DNA from: Lacticaseibacillus thailandensis DSM 22698 = JCM 13996
GTDB lineage: Bacteria > Bacillota > Bacilli > Lactobacillales > Lactobacillaceae
Length of the DNA stretch: 64,000 nucleotides
Reading direction: 5' to 3'
Assembly (NCBI RefSeq): GCF_001312865.1
Contig: NZ_BBER01000001.1
Coordinates: forward strand, 434,001 to 498,000
Shown in pieces: positions 40,226-49,973 of this stretch. Positions within the stretch are counted from its first letter, which is position 1, and each line of letters begins with the position of its first letter. A program made the position numbers and the translations under genes. Under the pieces are notes generated by a model. The model ran no database searches. It worked only from the letters and a program-made list of their open reading frames with translations, and had not been told where the DNA came from.

Positions 40226-41020
40226 CTAGACGAAAGTAAACGGATCCGTACTAATCGTGTTGGCGTGCACGGTTACGTGCCACCGCGCCTGGTCGTTCCA
40301 CTGCCGCAACAGGTCCGCCACGCGGGCAGCCATGATGTGTTCGATGTGGTGGCCCGCATCCAGGACGGCAAAGTCGCGCGCCAGAATGTCGTGTCCCGTA
40401 TGGTAGGTTACGTCACCCGTGACCAGAATATCCGCCCCGGCGGCTTGCGTCCCCACCGCGGCTGCACTACCACTACCACCAAGGACCGCCACGGTTTGAA
40501 TAGTCCGCTGTGGGTCCCGGGCAATTAAGCGCCCATGCTCGAATTCCAGCGCTCCTTTGGCTTGACGCACAAAGTCGGCCAGCTTCATTGGTGCGGGAAG
40601 TTGGCCGATACAACCCATACCGTCCAACTCCCCAGCTAGCCGTAGCGGCTGGACCTGCGTCAACCCGAGTGCAGTGGCCAGCCAGTCATTCATGCCGGGG
40701 TGGGCGTTGTCCAGACTCGTATGCGCTCCGTATACCGTGATACCATGGCGAATAATGTCGCCGTACATAGCAACCTGCGGATCCGTAAACACCAAGTTGT
40801 GTGGCGCGTGGAAGACGGCCGGGTGATGCGCCACAATCAGGTTACACCCCGCGGCCACCGCGGCGGCTACCGTTGCGGGACGCACATCCAACGTCACAAA
40901 CACACCTTGCACGTCGACTTGTGGGTCCCCGATTTGCCAACCACTGGGATCATCGGGTAGCGCCAGGTTCAGCGGTGCAAACTGTTCAAACCGGTCAATA
41001 ATCGTCTGCGCACTGGTCAT
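40226..41020 (-). CDS. Nif3-like dinuclear metal centre protein
   Basis: 264 residues, the short form without the PII-like insert. NLIVAHHPAVFH, GAHTSLDNAHPGMN, VAVLGGSGSAA, ILVTGDVTYHTGHD and DAGHHIEHI supply the metal-binding His, Asp and Glu residues. Often annotated GTP cyclohydrolase I type 2; the physiological role is unclear. Overlaps trmK by an ATGA and follows it in the rpoD-trmK-nif3 order of bacilli. Confidence 0.9.
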   Translation of the reverse strand: MTSAQTIIDRFEQFAPLNLALPDDPSGWQIGDPQVDVQGVFVTLDVRPATVAAAVAAGCNLIVAHHPAVFHAPHNLVFTDPQVAMYGDIIRHGITVYGAHTSLDNAHPGMNDWLATALGLTQVQPLRLAGELDGMGCIGQLPAPMKLADFVRQAKGALEFEHGRLIARDPQRTIQTVAVLGGSGSAAAVGTQAAGADILVTGDVTYHTGHDILARDFAVLDAGHHIEHIMAARVADLLRQWNDQARWHVTVHANTISTDPFTFV

Positions 41021-41721
41021 GCGAGCACCTCCTGAATAATCTGCAGTTCCTTACGGGCAGCGGCTAGTTGCGTTTCCACCGGCTGTTGGGCGGCGGCCAT
41101 ACTGGCGATGATGCCCTTGAGCTTACGTTCACGCCGGGTCCACTTCGCAACAAATGCAGCGTTACGTTCGCGGCGCAAGAATGGTCCACACAAAATGTCG
41201 GCGGCATCGTACTGCACCGCTGGCTGTGATTGACCCGCCACGATAATTTCATACGTGTGGCCCTCGTCGGTCAAAATGGCCTCCTGTAAAATTGCGCACT
41301 GATGGTCGGCCAACCACTGGCGGACCAAATTTTCGTCACGGTGTGGGCTGAGAATCAGCGTTTCGGTACCGTCCAGGTGCGTCTGCCCCGCCGTGAGGAT
41401 TTTGCAAATTAACTCGCCACCCATTCCGGCAATAATAATGGTATCCAGGCCGTCATTCAGGCTTAAGCCAGCGAGGCCATCAGCTTGACGCACGTCAATT
41501 TGTTGTGCCGTCAGGCCATGCGCCGCCACGTTTTTGCGTGCGATGCCGACTGGCCCAGCACCGATATCACTGGCGACCACAAAGTTGGCTTGGTGGGCCT
41601 GCACCAACGCGATGGGCAATAACGCGTGGTCAGTCCCGATATCCGCCACCCGCGCATCGGAATCCACAAACGCGGCGATGGCCGCAAGACGTTTACTAAG
41701 GTGTACTGTCTGATTAGTCAA
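41017..41721 (-). CDS. trmK: tRNA (adenine22-N1)-methyltransferase TrmK
   Basis: 234 residues. SKRLAAIAAFVDSDARVADIGTDHALLPIALV is the N-terminal SAM domain; IIAGMGGELICKIL and LILSPHRDENLVRQWL are family blocks; the C-terminus is a coiled-coil (GIIASMAAAQQPVETQLAAARKEL). It methylates A22 of tRNA. Starts at TTG 41721: GGAGGAG is 7 bases upstream, and no ATG precedes the conserved N-terminus. Confidence 0.92.
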   Translation of the reverse strand: MTNQTVHLSKRLAAIAAFVDSDARVADIGTDHALLPIALVQAHQANFVVASDIGAGPVGIARKNVAAHGLTAQQIDVRQADGLAGLSLNDGLDTIIIAGMGGELICKILTAGQTHLDGTETLILSPHRDENLVRQWLADHQCAILQEAILTDEGHTYEIIVAGQSQPAVQYDAADILCGPFLRRERNAAFVAKWTRRERKLKGIIASMAAAQQPVETQLAAARKELQIIQEVLA

Positions 41722-41779
41722 AAAAAATCTCCTCCGGAAGTGTCACTAGATAAGCCTAGTATACACTACACGGAGGAGA
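41720..41779 (-). promoter_or_regulatory. terminator-like hairpin that buries the trmK ribosome binding site
   Basis: Minus strand: TCTCCTCCG (41771-41779) pairs with CGGAGGAGA (41728-41736), with further pairing inside (AGTGT/ACACT, CTAG/CTAG), then eight Ts running straight into the TTG start. The distal arm is the trmK Shine-Dalgarno. Confidence 0.6.
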
Positions 41780-41798
41780 CCGTTGGTACAGTTACCAG

Positions 41799-42347
41799 TT
41801 AGCCTTCAGTGTCTGGGTGCCGCGCAAACCATTCGTCACGTAGGACCCCGTAACGGATCGAATCCCAATAACGTCCCTGCCAGTAGCGGACTTGGCGAAC
41901 GCGCGCCTCCATCTGTAGGCCCAACTTTTCTGCCAGCCCCATCATGCGTTCGTTACCTGACCAGGTCGTTAAACCAATGTGGGGTAGGTTAATCACCTTG
42001 AACATATGGGTGATCCATAACCGTAACGCGGCAGTACCAATGCCTTGGTGCCATAACCGCTCGTCGTAGATGGTGATGCCAACGTCCAGCCAGCGTAGTA
42101 ATGCACCATCGTCAAAGTACGCCGACACCATGCCGATCATCTTGTCGTCAAGCCAGATCACCTGACGCGTGGGGTTGTCCTGAAATTCGTTGATACCAAT
42201 GTCTTCCAAAAATTCGCGCCGCGTAGGGGTCTCTTCATGAAAGTAGGGTCCATTCCACTTGGTCCATTCGGCGTGGGGATCGCTAAAGGCCACCTGCCAA
42301 AAGGCCCCTAGCTGGTCGTGTGTTAATGGTCGTAACGTTATTTCCAT
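41799..42347 (-). CDS. GNAT acetyltransferase, RimJ/RimL type
   Basis: 182 residues. EITLRPLTHDQLGAFW at the N-terminus, LDVGITIYDERLWHQGIGTAAL with the acetyl-CoA-binding Q/RxxGxG/A pattern (WHQGIG), and GLTTWSGNERMMGLAEKLGLQMEAR. The substrate is unknown. GAGAGGGG precedes the ATG at 42347. It sits between rpoD and trmK, an insertion relative to the usual order. Confidence 0.85.
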   Translation of the reverse strand: MEITLRPLTHDQLGAFWQVAFSDPHAEWTKWNGPYFHEETPTRREFLEDIGINEFQDNPTRQVIWLDDKMIGMVSAYFDDGALLRWLDVGITIYDERLWHQGIGTAALRLWITHMFKVINLPHIGLTTWSGNERMMGLAEKLGLQMEARVRQVRYWQGRYWDSIRYGVLRDEWFARHPDTEG

Positions 42348-42456
42348 GGTGGTACCCCTCTCACTTATTGCTCTTATTATACAGTATACACGAGGTTGCG
42401 GGTTGTTGCAGGTGTCACGGTTGCTCCCGCGCAAACCCGGTCCAATTTAGGGTAGC

Positions 42457-42484
42457 AAAAAAAGCCGGTCCGTTGACCGACTTT
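42457..42484 (-). terminator. terminator of the glyQS/dnaG-rpoD direction
   Basis: On the minus strand GTCGGTC-AACG-GACCGGC is followed by seven Ts, 20 bases after the rpoD stop. Confidence 0.8.
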
Positions 42485-42503
42485 GATGACTGCCTCATAC
42501 TCA

Positions 42504-43620
42504 TTATTCCAGGAAGTCCTTCAACTGCTTGGAACGGCTTGGGTGACGCAATTTCCGCAACGCCTTAGCCTCAATCTGACGGATACGTTCACGCGTCACG
42601 CCAAAGACCTTGCCGACTTCTTCAAGCGTTCGGGTCCGACCATCATCCAGCCCAAAGCGCAGGCGCAGGACGTTTTCTTCACGCTCCGTCAGGGTGTCCA
42701 GCACGTTTTCAAGCTGTTCCTTCAACATCTGGTAGCTAGCGTGGTCTTCAGGACTCGTGGCGTCCTGGTCCTCAATGAAATCACCAAGGTGCGAGTCGTC
42801 CTCTTCCCCAATTGGCGTCTCCAACGAAACTGGTTCTTGAGCGATTTTGAGGATCTCCCGTACCTTTTCCGTGGGGATATCCATTTCGGCCCCAATTTCT
42901 TCGGGGATTGGTTCACGCCCCAGGTCCTGCAGCAATTGCCGCTGAATCCGAATCAGCTTGTTAATGGTTTCAACCATGTGCACTGGAATCCGAATCGTCC
43001 GGGCTTGGTCCGCAATGGCACGCGTAATCGCCTGACGAATCCACCAAGTAGCGTAGGTCGAGAACTTGAATCCTTTGCGGTAATCAAACTTCTCGACGGC
43101 CTTCATCAAGCCCATGTTACCTTCCTGGATCAAGTCCAGAAATTGCATCCCACGGCCAACGTAACGCTTGGCAATGGAAACCACCAACCGTAAGTTGGCT
43201 TCGGCTAACCGCTGCTTGGCAACCTGGTCACCCTGTTCGATCTTGAGGGCGAGGTCAACTTCTTCCTGGGCGGTCAACAGGTTGACCCGGCCAATTTCCT
43301 TCAGGTACATCCGTACGGGGTCGTTGATCTTCACCCCACTTGGTGCGGACATGTCCTTCAGTTCCTTTTTGGTCACAACGTTCTTTTTACTCTTCAGGGC
43401 CCGAGCAGCCGGTTCACCCTTATCATCAACGATACTAATTCCAGAGTCTTCGAACTTTTGCATCAGTTCGTCCACGGCATCACTTTGCAGTGCGAACGGC
43501 TTCACGATCTTTTCGGCCAGTTCAGCGTCGGTTACCTGCTTGGATTTTTTTTGCTTCCTTGATCAAAGCTTTAACCGCTGCATTGTACTTAGTATTCGTG
43601 GTCTTTTTAGTAGTTGCCAT
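42504..43620 (-). CDS. rpoD: primary sigma factor RpoD (SigA), frameshifted as read
   Basis: 371 residues when repaired. Region 1.2 [21 protein letters not shown], region 2 ([37 protein letters not shown]), region 3 and region 4.2 ([19 protein letters not shown]). One extra A in the run near 43547-43554 separates the first 25 residues ([20 protein letters not shown]..) from the rest. The gene is essential, so the break is almost certainly an error. GGAGGA precedes the ATG at 43620. Confidence 0.95.
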
Positions 43621-43687
43621 GTACATTCCTCCGTTTGTAATCGTGATTATGCCTTTAATTGGCGCATTAACTCAAAATATTGGTTGG

Positions 43688-45517
43688 CTAAACGGGTCTG
43701 CCCCGCCTGATCACCCAGCGTTGGGCCTGCTGCAATTGTTCTTTGACGTGGCTGAGCTGCGTGCGCAGGTCATTGCCCCCGAGTACTTTGATCAATCCTT
43801 CCGTCGTGTCGGTGTTGACTGGCGGCCAGGACGTGGCCAAAATTGCAGCCACTGTTTCCCCCTCCTCATCAGTGAGGCGGGTGGTAAAGTTGCTCAAATC
43901 ATCGTTATTGGTGGCCCGATAGTCTTGCCACTGGTCGGCAATTCCCTGATAAAGCCCGTGCGGAAACTCTACCGCATCAGCACCCACCAGGTCGGCCGTT
44001 TCCGCATCAGTGAGCATGTAGTATAACAACGCCCGCTCGGCTTTTTCAAACCGGGACATGCGGGTCGTTGCCACCGACGCACTGGGACCGTAATCCGCTG
44101 GCGCTGCCGGCGGCTCAGCGACCCAACCACTAGGTGCGGCCGGGGGAATATCGTTATCATCCCACGCCGCAAAGGGGTCATCCTGTCCCGACGCTGCCGG
44201 TGCCGGACCGGCTTGCGTGCTGGCCAATTGCTGGGCCAAGGCATCACGTGGTACCCCGGACCGTTCAGCTAACTGGTCCAGATACAGTGACCGTGGCACC
44301 GCCTCGGTTTCACGAGCAATCTCTGTCAGCGCCGCGTCAACGTACGCGATTTTATCGTGGTCGTTGGTCATGTCCACGCCATTGGCCAGGAACATGATGC
44401 GAAAGGCGATTGGTGTGAGCACGTGCTGTAATTGTTGCTTAAACGCATCAGCACCGCGGTTTTGGATGAATTCGTCAGGATCCATCCCGTCTGGTAACAG
44501 GCACACCGAGTATTGTAGGTGCTGGGTGTTTTGCAACATGCCAAGCGCCCGGTCAGCCGCCTTCTGCCCCGGCAGGTCACCGTCATAGGTGACCACAATT
44601 TCCTTCGCCACGCGGTTAATGATGGTAATTTGCTCACGCGTGAGGCTAGTCCCCATGGACGCAATGCCGGTGGGAACACCTGCCTCGTAGGCCGTAATGA
44701 CATCCATAAACCCTTCAAACAAGTAAAAACGTTTGTCCGGATTAACGGCTGCCTTGGCCTGATCAAGGTTAAAAAGGGTGTCGCGTTTGTTAAATAGTTC
44801 GGTTTCCGGACTGTTCAAATACTTGGCGACGCCGTCCTGGTGGCCAATGACGCGTCCGGAAAAGCCAATGGTCTCGCCCCGCTCATTACGGAGCGGGAAC
44901 ATGACCCGGTTGGTAAAGCGCGACGCTAGTTGCCCACCGTCACGATCCACGAACAGGCCGGAAGCCCGCTGTTCCTCGTAGGAAACGCCCTCCTTGGTCA
45001 GGTACTTCCGTAACATTTGGTCGTCACCGGGAGCAAAGCCAATGCCGAAGTGCTCGATGGTTTTGTCTGTCATCTTACGGCCGTGCAGGTAGGTCAATGC
45101 AGCCTCACCTTGCGCGGTGTTGACCAGCAGGTGGTTAAACAGCTTTTGGACCTGCGCCAGAATCGCCTTTTGCCGCGTCACCGTGGCTGACTCACGGGGA
45201 CGGTTGTCGGTGGTGTTGATGTTCACGTCGACATGCCCAAACGCCGCTACTTTGGCGACGGCCTCCGGAAAACTAACACCGTCCAGATCCATCACGAACT
45301 TAAAAACGCTGCCACCCCGGCCACAGGAAAAGCAGTGAAAAATCTGCTTGTCTTCGTTTACCGAGAACGAGGGCGTGTTCTCATCGTGAAAGGGACACAA
45401 GCCAAACATGTTCTGTCCCTGCTTCTTCAGTTGTACAAACTGACCAACATAATCGACGATGTTGACCGCATTTTGCACTTCATCAATCGTTGCTTCGGGA
45501 ATCATTCTGGCCAACAT
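43688..45517 (-). CDS. dnaG: DNA primase
   Basis: About 609 residues, uninterrupted. N-terminal CHC2 zinc ribbon (FGLCPFHDENTPSF .. FHCFSCGRGG), TOPRIM domain (LFEGFMDVITAYEAG, EIVVTYDGDLPGQKAADRAL), and a C-terminal helicase-binding domain with a proline/alanine-rich linker. Synthesises primers at the fork. ATG 45517 is favoured because GGGGGT is 5 bases upstream; 45505 and 45547 are alternatives. Confidence 0.94.
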   Translation of the reverse strand: MLARMIPEATIDEVQNAVNIVDYVGQFVQLKKQGQNMFGLCPFHDENTPSFSVNEDKQIFHCFSCGRGGSVFKFVMDLDGVSFPEAVAKVAAFGHVDVNINTTDNRPRESATVTRQKAILAQVQKLFNHLLVNTAQGEAALTYLHGRKMTDKTIEHFGIGFAPGDDQMLRKYLTKEGVSYEEQRASGLFVDRDGGQLASRFTNRVMFPLRNERGETIGFSGRVIGHQDGVAKYLNSPETELFNKRDTLFNLDQAKAAVNPDKRFYLFEGFMDVITAYEAGVPTGIASMGTSLTREQITIINRVAKEIVVTYDGDLPGQKAADRALGMLQNTQHLQYSVCLLPDGMDPDEFIQNRGADAFKQQLQHVLTPIAFRIMFLANGVDMTNDHDKIAYVDAALTEIARETEAVPRSLYLDQLAERSGVPRDALAQQLASTQAGPAPAASGQDDPFAAWDDNDIPPAAPSGWVAEPPAAPADYGPSASVATTRMSRFEKAERALLYYMLTDAETADLVGADAVEFPHGLYQGIADQWQDYRATNNDDLSNFTTRLTDEEGETVAAILATSWPPVNTDTTEGLIKVLGGNDLRTQLSHVKEQLQQAQRWVIRRGRPV

Positions 45518-45569
45518 CATCACCCCCATTTCCACTGGTCGATCCATTCATGGGTATAAAAATAGCAAA

Positions 45570-45598
45570 TTATATTGTAGCGCGAATGTTTTGAAAAC
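45570..45598 (-). promoter_or_regulatory. promoter of dnaG-rpoD
   Basis: TATAAT on the minus strand at about 45570-45575 with TTTTCA 17 bases upstream, in the gap after glyS. Confidence 0.5.
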
Positions 45599-45765
45599 GC
45601 AAGCGGTAGCAACGATAAGTGATAACGCATGATAGTTTTAAACTTTTTATGACCGTTAATGACCGTATAACGTACTTCAACCACAAAGTCCTCGTGGCCC
45701 TTGCGGTTGAAGTTACCTTTATTCTGTGCAATTATCCTTCAAGTTACTAGGAATCGTGGTGGCAG

Positions 45766-47832
45766 TTAGTTCCGTTGCGTTTGCACCTGGGTTAAGTCGC
45801 CAAACACGTTAATGTAGCTCGCCAACTGGTTCAGTTCACGTAACCGGTTGGTGCGCACCTGCTCGTCCTTGGCCATGACCATCGTGGCGTCAAAGTAGGC
45901 GTTGATCACTGGTGCGAGGTTGGTGAGGCGGGCAAAGTTGTTCGCCGTGGTCCGTCCGTCAAAGTCAGCCAGTTGCGAGACTGCCGCGTGCAACTCGCGC
46001 TCACTATCATTTTCAAACAGGTCGGGATTAACCGTCCCACTCATTGTGTTCTTGTTCGTAATACGGATAACCCGCGTCAGGGCTTCCATGTGCTCCTTAA
46101 AGTCCGCTTGTTGTGCGGCAGTCGTGAGCACCTGAGCCGCAGAAATTTCGGCACTGACATCAGGGTCAGCGGTAGCAGTCACGGCATCGATGATGTCGTA
46201 GCTGACCTGTTCACCCTGGAGTAACTGCTTGATACGATCCTGGAAGAAGTCATTCACCGCGTCGATGTTATGGCTGTAGTCACGACCAGCTAACTGGTCT
46301 GCTGCTTGCAGTTGCGCGACTAATTCGTTTTGTAACTGCCGTAGTGGCAACGCCTGCTTGTGGGTGGCCAACATCCGCACAATTCCGTATGCCTGGCGCC
46401 GCAATGCGTACGGGTCATTACTGCCGCTAGGAATCATGTCGACGGCAAAGAAGCTCATCAATGTATCGAGCTTATCCGCCATCGCCAGCAACATTCCGAC
46501 CCGACTGGTGGGGAGTGGTCCTTCAGCTGAGGTCGGCATGTACTGTTCGCCTAGCGCCGTCACCACGTTGGCGTTTTCGCCCGCCAACTGTGCGTAGTGG
46601 GCCGCCATGGTGCCCTGCAGTTCGGCAAACTCGCCGACCATACCAGTCACCAGATCGAACTTGTAAATGCCGGCTGCCCGCTGCAGATCCGTCGCGTCCT
46701 GCGCGTTCAGACCAAAGTGCTGCGCCAGTACGCCGGCAATTGTCTGGACCCGCGCCATCTTGTCGGCCAGTGATCCCAACTTGTCGTGGAAACTGACGTT
46801 GCTCAACCGACCCACGTAATCCGCAATTGTGTGCTGCTGGTCTTCCTGGTAGAAGAATGCGGCATCCTCGAGGCGCGCCGTGAGGACCTTTTCGTTCCCA
46901 GCAATCACGTTTTCTATGTGCTCGGCGTTACCATTGCGGACTCCGATAAAGGCGTTGACCATCTTGCCGCCACGGTCGCGAGCGTAAAAGTAACGCTGAT
47001 TGTCCTTCATGGACGTAATCAGCACGATTTCCGGAATGGCCAAGTACTTGGCGTCGAAACTACCCGCAAAGGCGGTCGGGTACTCGACCAGGTTGTTAAC
47101 TTCTTCAAGGAGGTCTGCATCTGGGTCGACCTGCCAGTCATGTTGGGCGGCAATGGCTTTGATTTGGTCGGTAATCATCGCTTTTCGTTCTGCTGGAGTC
47201 ACGATGACTTGTTGCGCCCGCAAGGCCTCGACGTAATCCGCCGCGTGCTGCAGTTCAACAGCGTGGCCCAGGAACCGGTGTCCCTGCGTCGTGCGGCCAG
47301 CCTGCACGTCCAAAATTTGCATGGGTACTACTTGATCGTCCAGCAGGCTCACCAGCCAGTGAATCGGGCGAATAAATTCAAAGTCGTACCGGGCCCACTT
47401 CATCCGGGTCGGGAATGTCAGCCCCTTAATGACATCCACCAGGCCGGGCAAAATGTCCGCTGCCTGCTTGCCCGCAATTTCTTTGTGCAGGAAGACGTAT
47501 TCCGTACCCTTGACCTCTTTGAACTCAATGTCATCGACCGTCATTCCTTGACCGCGAGTAAAACCAATGGCGGCTTTGGTCCAGTTGCCGTCGGCGTCCT
47601 GGGCAATCTTCTTCGCTGGGCCACGTAAATCCTCAGCCCGGTCAGCCTGTTGGGCCGCCAGCCCGTTGATCAGTAAGGCCAACCGCCGCGGCGTCGCGTA
47701 CTGCTGAATATCATCGAACGCTAACTGCTGGTCGTGTAGAAACGCTGCGGTCTTGTCGGCGAATTGTTGCAAACTGGGCGTCACCACGTGCGCCGGCATG
47801 TCTTCCAGACCAATTTCCAGTAAATATTGCAT
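45766..47832 (-). CDS. glyS: glycyl-tRNA synthetase beta subunit
   Basis: 688 residues, uninterrupted. YLLEIGLEDMPAHVV at the N-terminus, ATPRRLALLINGLA, FPTRMKWARYDFEFIRPIHW and the C-terminal anticodon-binding/DALR region. Works with GlyQ as the alpha2beta2 enzyme. The ribosome binding site GGAGG lies within the end of glyQ, 4 bases away. Confidence 0.96.
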   Translation of the reverse strand: MQYLLEIGLEDMPAHVVTPSLQQFADKTAAFLHDQQLAFDDIQQYATPRRLALLINGLAAQQADRAEDLRGPAKKIAQDADGNWTKAAIGFTRGQGMTVDDIEFKEVKGTEYVFLHKEIAGKQAADILPGLVDVIKGLTFPTRMKWARYDFEFIRPIHWLVSLLDDQVVPMQILDVQAGRTTQGHRFLGHAVELQHAADYVEALRAQQVIVTPAERKAMITDQIKAIAAQHDWQVDPDADLLEEVNNLVEYPTAFAGSFDAKYLAIPEIVLITSMKDNQRYFYARDRGGKMVNAFIGVRNGNAEHIENVIAGNEKVLTARLEDAAFFYQEDQQHTIADYVGRLSNVSFHDKLGSLADKMARVQTIAGVLAQHFGLNAQDATDLQRAAGIYKFDLVTGMVGEFAELQGTMAAHYAQLAGENANVVTALGEQYMPTSAEGPLPTSRVGMLLAMADKLDTLMSFFAVDMIPSGSNDPYALRRQAYGIVRMLATHKQALPLRQLQNELVAQLQAADQLAGRDYSHNIDAVNDFFQDRIKQLLQGEQVSYDIIDAVTATADPDVSAEISAAQVLTTAAQQADFKEHMEALTRVIRITNKNTMSGTVNPDLFENDSERELHAAVSQLADFDGRTTANNFARLTNLAPVINAYFDATMVMAKDEQVRTNRLRELNQLASYINVFGDLTQVQTQRN

Positions 47833-47835
47833 GAG

Positions 47836-48744
47836 TTACTTTACCTCCGTAGTTTCTGCGTCCGCGTGATCGAGCAGTGGGAAGCCCAACTTCTTGCGCT
47901 CATCGACAAAGGCCCGGGCGACTTTGTGCGCCATCTTGCGAATCCGACTTAGATAGCCGGCCCGTTCCGTCACGGACACGGCACCACGAGCATCAAGTAA
48001 ATTAAAGGTGTGGCTGCACTTCAGGATGTAGTCGTACGCTGGGTGGACCAGACCGAGGTCCATCAGGCGCCAAGCCTCTTTTTCATAAGCGTTAAAGAAG
48101 TTGAGTAGCATGTTCTGGTTGCTTTCCTCAAACGCGTACTTGGAGTGTTCGTATTCGGGTTCCTTGAAGATATCGCCGTACTTGACGCCGTCACCCCATT
48201 CCAGGTCAAAGACGGACTTCACGTCCTGGATGTAGGATGCCAAACGCTCAACCCCGTAAGTAATTTCGCTAGTGACGGGGGAAACTTCGAGGCCACCGAC
48301 GACCTGGAAGTACGTAAACTGGCTGACTTCCATGCCGTCCAGCCATACTTCCCAACCAACACCGGCACAACCCATAGACGGGTTCTCCCAGTTATCCTCA
48401 ACGAAGCGGATATCGTGCTCCAGTGGGTCGATGTTCAGGGCCCGCAATGAGTCCAGGTAGTACTCCTGAATGTTTTCAGGCGACGGCTTCATGACCACCT
48501 GAAATTGGTGGTGCTGGAACAACCGGTTCGGGTTTTCCCCGTAACGACCGTCAGCCGGACGCCGCGACGGTTCAACATAGGCTGCGTTCCAGGGTTCTGG
48601 ACCGATCGCGCGTAAGAAGGTGTACGGGCTCATGGTGCCGGCCCCCTTCTCCACGTCGTAGGACTGCATAAGCATGCAACCCTTGGACCCCCAGAAGTTC
48701 TGGAGGGTTTGGATCATTTCTTGAACGTTCATCTTTTTGACCAT
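47836..48744 (-). CDS. glyQ: glycyl-tRNA synthetase alpha subunit
   Basis: 302 residues, uninterrupted. [60 protein letters not shown] and [16 protein letters not shown] are diagnostic class II GlyRS-alpha blocks. ATG 48744 has AAAGGAG upstream. Expression is controlled by the T-box leader in front. Confidence 0.96.
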   Translation of the reverse strand: MVKKMNVQEMIQTLQNFWGSKGCMLMQSYDVEKGAGTMSPYTFLRAIGPEPWNAAYVEPSRRPADGRYGENPNRLFQHHQFQVVMKPSPENIQEYYLDSLRALNIDPLEHDIRFVEDNWENPSMGCAGVGWEVWLDGMEVSQFTYFQVVGGLEVSPVTSEITYGVERLASYIQDVKSVFDLEWGDGVKYGDIFKEPEYEHSKYAFEESNQNMLLNFFNAYEKEAWRLMDLGLVHPAYDYILKCSHTFNLLDARGAVSVTERAGYLSRIRKMAHKVARAFVDERKKLGFPLLDHADAETTEVK

Positions 48745-48775
48745 GATGCACTCCTTTGAATTGACGGTGCGAGAC

Positions 48776-48970
48776 AAAAAGCGTCCCTATGCCAGTAACG
48801 GCATAGGGACGCTTGCGCGCGGTTCCACCCTATTTCATTGACATGGTGCGCCAATGCTCTTTAGTTAGTGGCTCAAAAACGCCAATCATCAGCTTGTGTG
48901 TTCCGGCTTCCACGATCCCGGATTCGCTGCCACAGCGGCTGATGACCCTTTTTCTCATCGCCTATTTTGT
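48776..48970 (-). promoter_or_regulatory. glycyl T-box riboswitch of glyQS
   Basis: Minus strand: a long stem I region, the T-box sequence AGGGTGGAACCGCG, then a strong terminator (AAGCGTCCCTATGCC with GGCATAGGGACGCTT, then TTTT) at 48776-48823. Uncharged tRNA-Gly should favour the antiterminator. The specifier codon was not fixed by eye. Confidence 0.9.
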
Positions 48971-48977
48971 TAGTAAA

Positions 48978-49006
48978 AGTATAGCACGATTCGCGTTCTT
49001 CAACAA
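48978..49006 (-). promoter_or_regulatory. promoter of glyQS
   Basis: TTGTTG (49001-49006) and TATACT (48978-48983) with a 17-base spacer, just upstream of the T-box leader. Confidence 0.75.
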
Positions 49007-49098
49007 GAAACGGCATATCTATGCATACAGTCAGCTAGACTGTAAAGCCTGAGCTGTTTCGTTCGGGCCCAAATTAAGCTTGCCATACCAGGATGACG

Positions 49099-49865
49099 CT
49101 ATTGTAGGTGTTGTTGCCACTGACCCATTTGGTCGATGAAGCGTTTGGCGCGGGGCGTGGCCCCCACCATGTCATCGTAGATACGGTCGAGCAACACGCG
49201 CAATTCCCGCCGGGTCGCTGGTGCCACCTGCACCTTGCCGAGTCGGGCCAACGGGACCGCGGCAAACGACCGTAATAGGTAAATGGCCTTAGCCGACGCA
49301 TGGTACCGTCGCCCGTCTAGCGTCCAGTGATCCTGGCATAACACCCCACCATACTTTTCCGAAAAGTCTAGCGGCAAATCACGACGGTGACAAACCACGC
49401 AGTCTTGCCAGTGTGGTGCCACCCGAACGCGCCCAGCAGCTGCACCTCCGCGATGTTGGTCAAGATGGCCGCATCCAGCCCTGCATCCATCCGCCGCAAT
49501 GCGGTGGCCGCAAAGTCGAACCATTGCGGAATGGGCTCACCATCGGGGTACGCCATATCAATGAGGGCCAAAATGTACGTAGCGTATGCATCCGTTTCGA
49601 TATCGGCACTGATATGCGTGCACGCACTCACGTCCGCTGCCTGCCGGATGTAGGACAAACCATCAGCGCGGATGGTCCCCTCGTACACGGCGCTGGTGAA
49701 CGGTAAAATTGCCGCAGCCAACTTAAAGCCCGGCCTGCGGGCGCGGTTGAACATGAACATCTTGGTGCCAAAGCGGTCCGTCAGTATCTTAACCAGTAAG
49801 TCAGATTCGCGGTAGGCCTGCCGGCTGATCACGATTCCCCGGAATTTTTGTGGCGCACTCTTCAT
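49099..49865 (-). CDS. recO: DNA repair protein RecO, frameshifted as read
   Basis: 255 residues when repaired. N-terminal OB fold (FRGIVISRQAYRESDLLVKIL), helical middle, and a zinc-binding part CVVCHRRDLPLDFSEKYGGVLCQDH. Helps RecR load RecA on SSB-coated DNA. One G is missing from a G run near 49424 (before VAPHWQDC). ATG 49865 follows GGGGGTGG. Confidence 0.92.
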
Positions 49866-49888
49866 GTTGACCACCCCCTACGTCTCAA

Positions 49889-49943
49889 TTAAAAAAAAGT
49901 GCCCGGGCTGCCGCTCCTAGTTCAGCCGCATGTCCGCACACCC
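49889..49943 (-). terminator. possible terminator between era and recO
   Basis: On the minus strand GTGC..GGCTG pairs with CAGCC..GCAC around a loop, followed by eight Ts. The stem is interrupted. Confidence 0.45.
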
Positions 49944-49973
49944 ATAACAACAGCGTACCTGTGTACACCCTGT

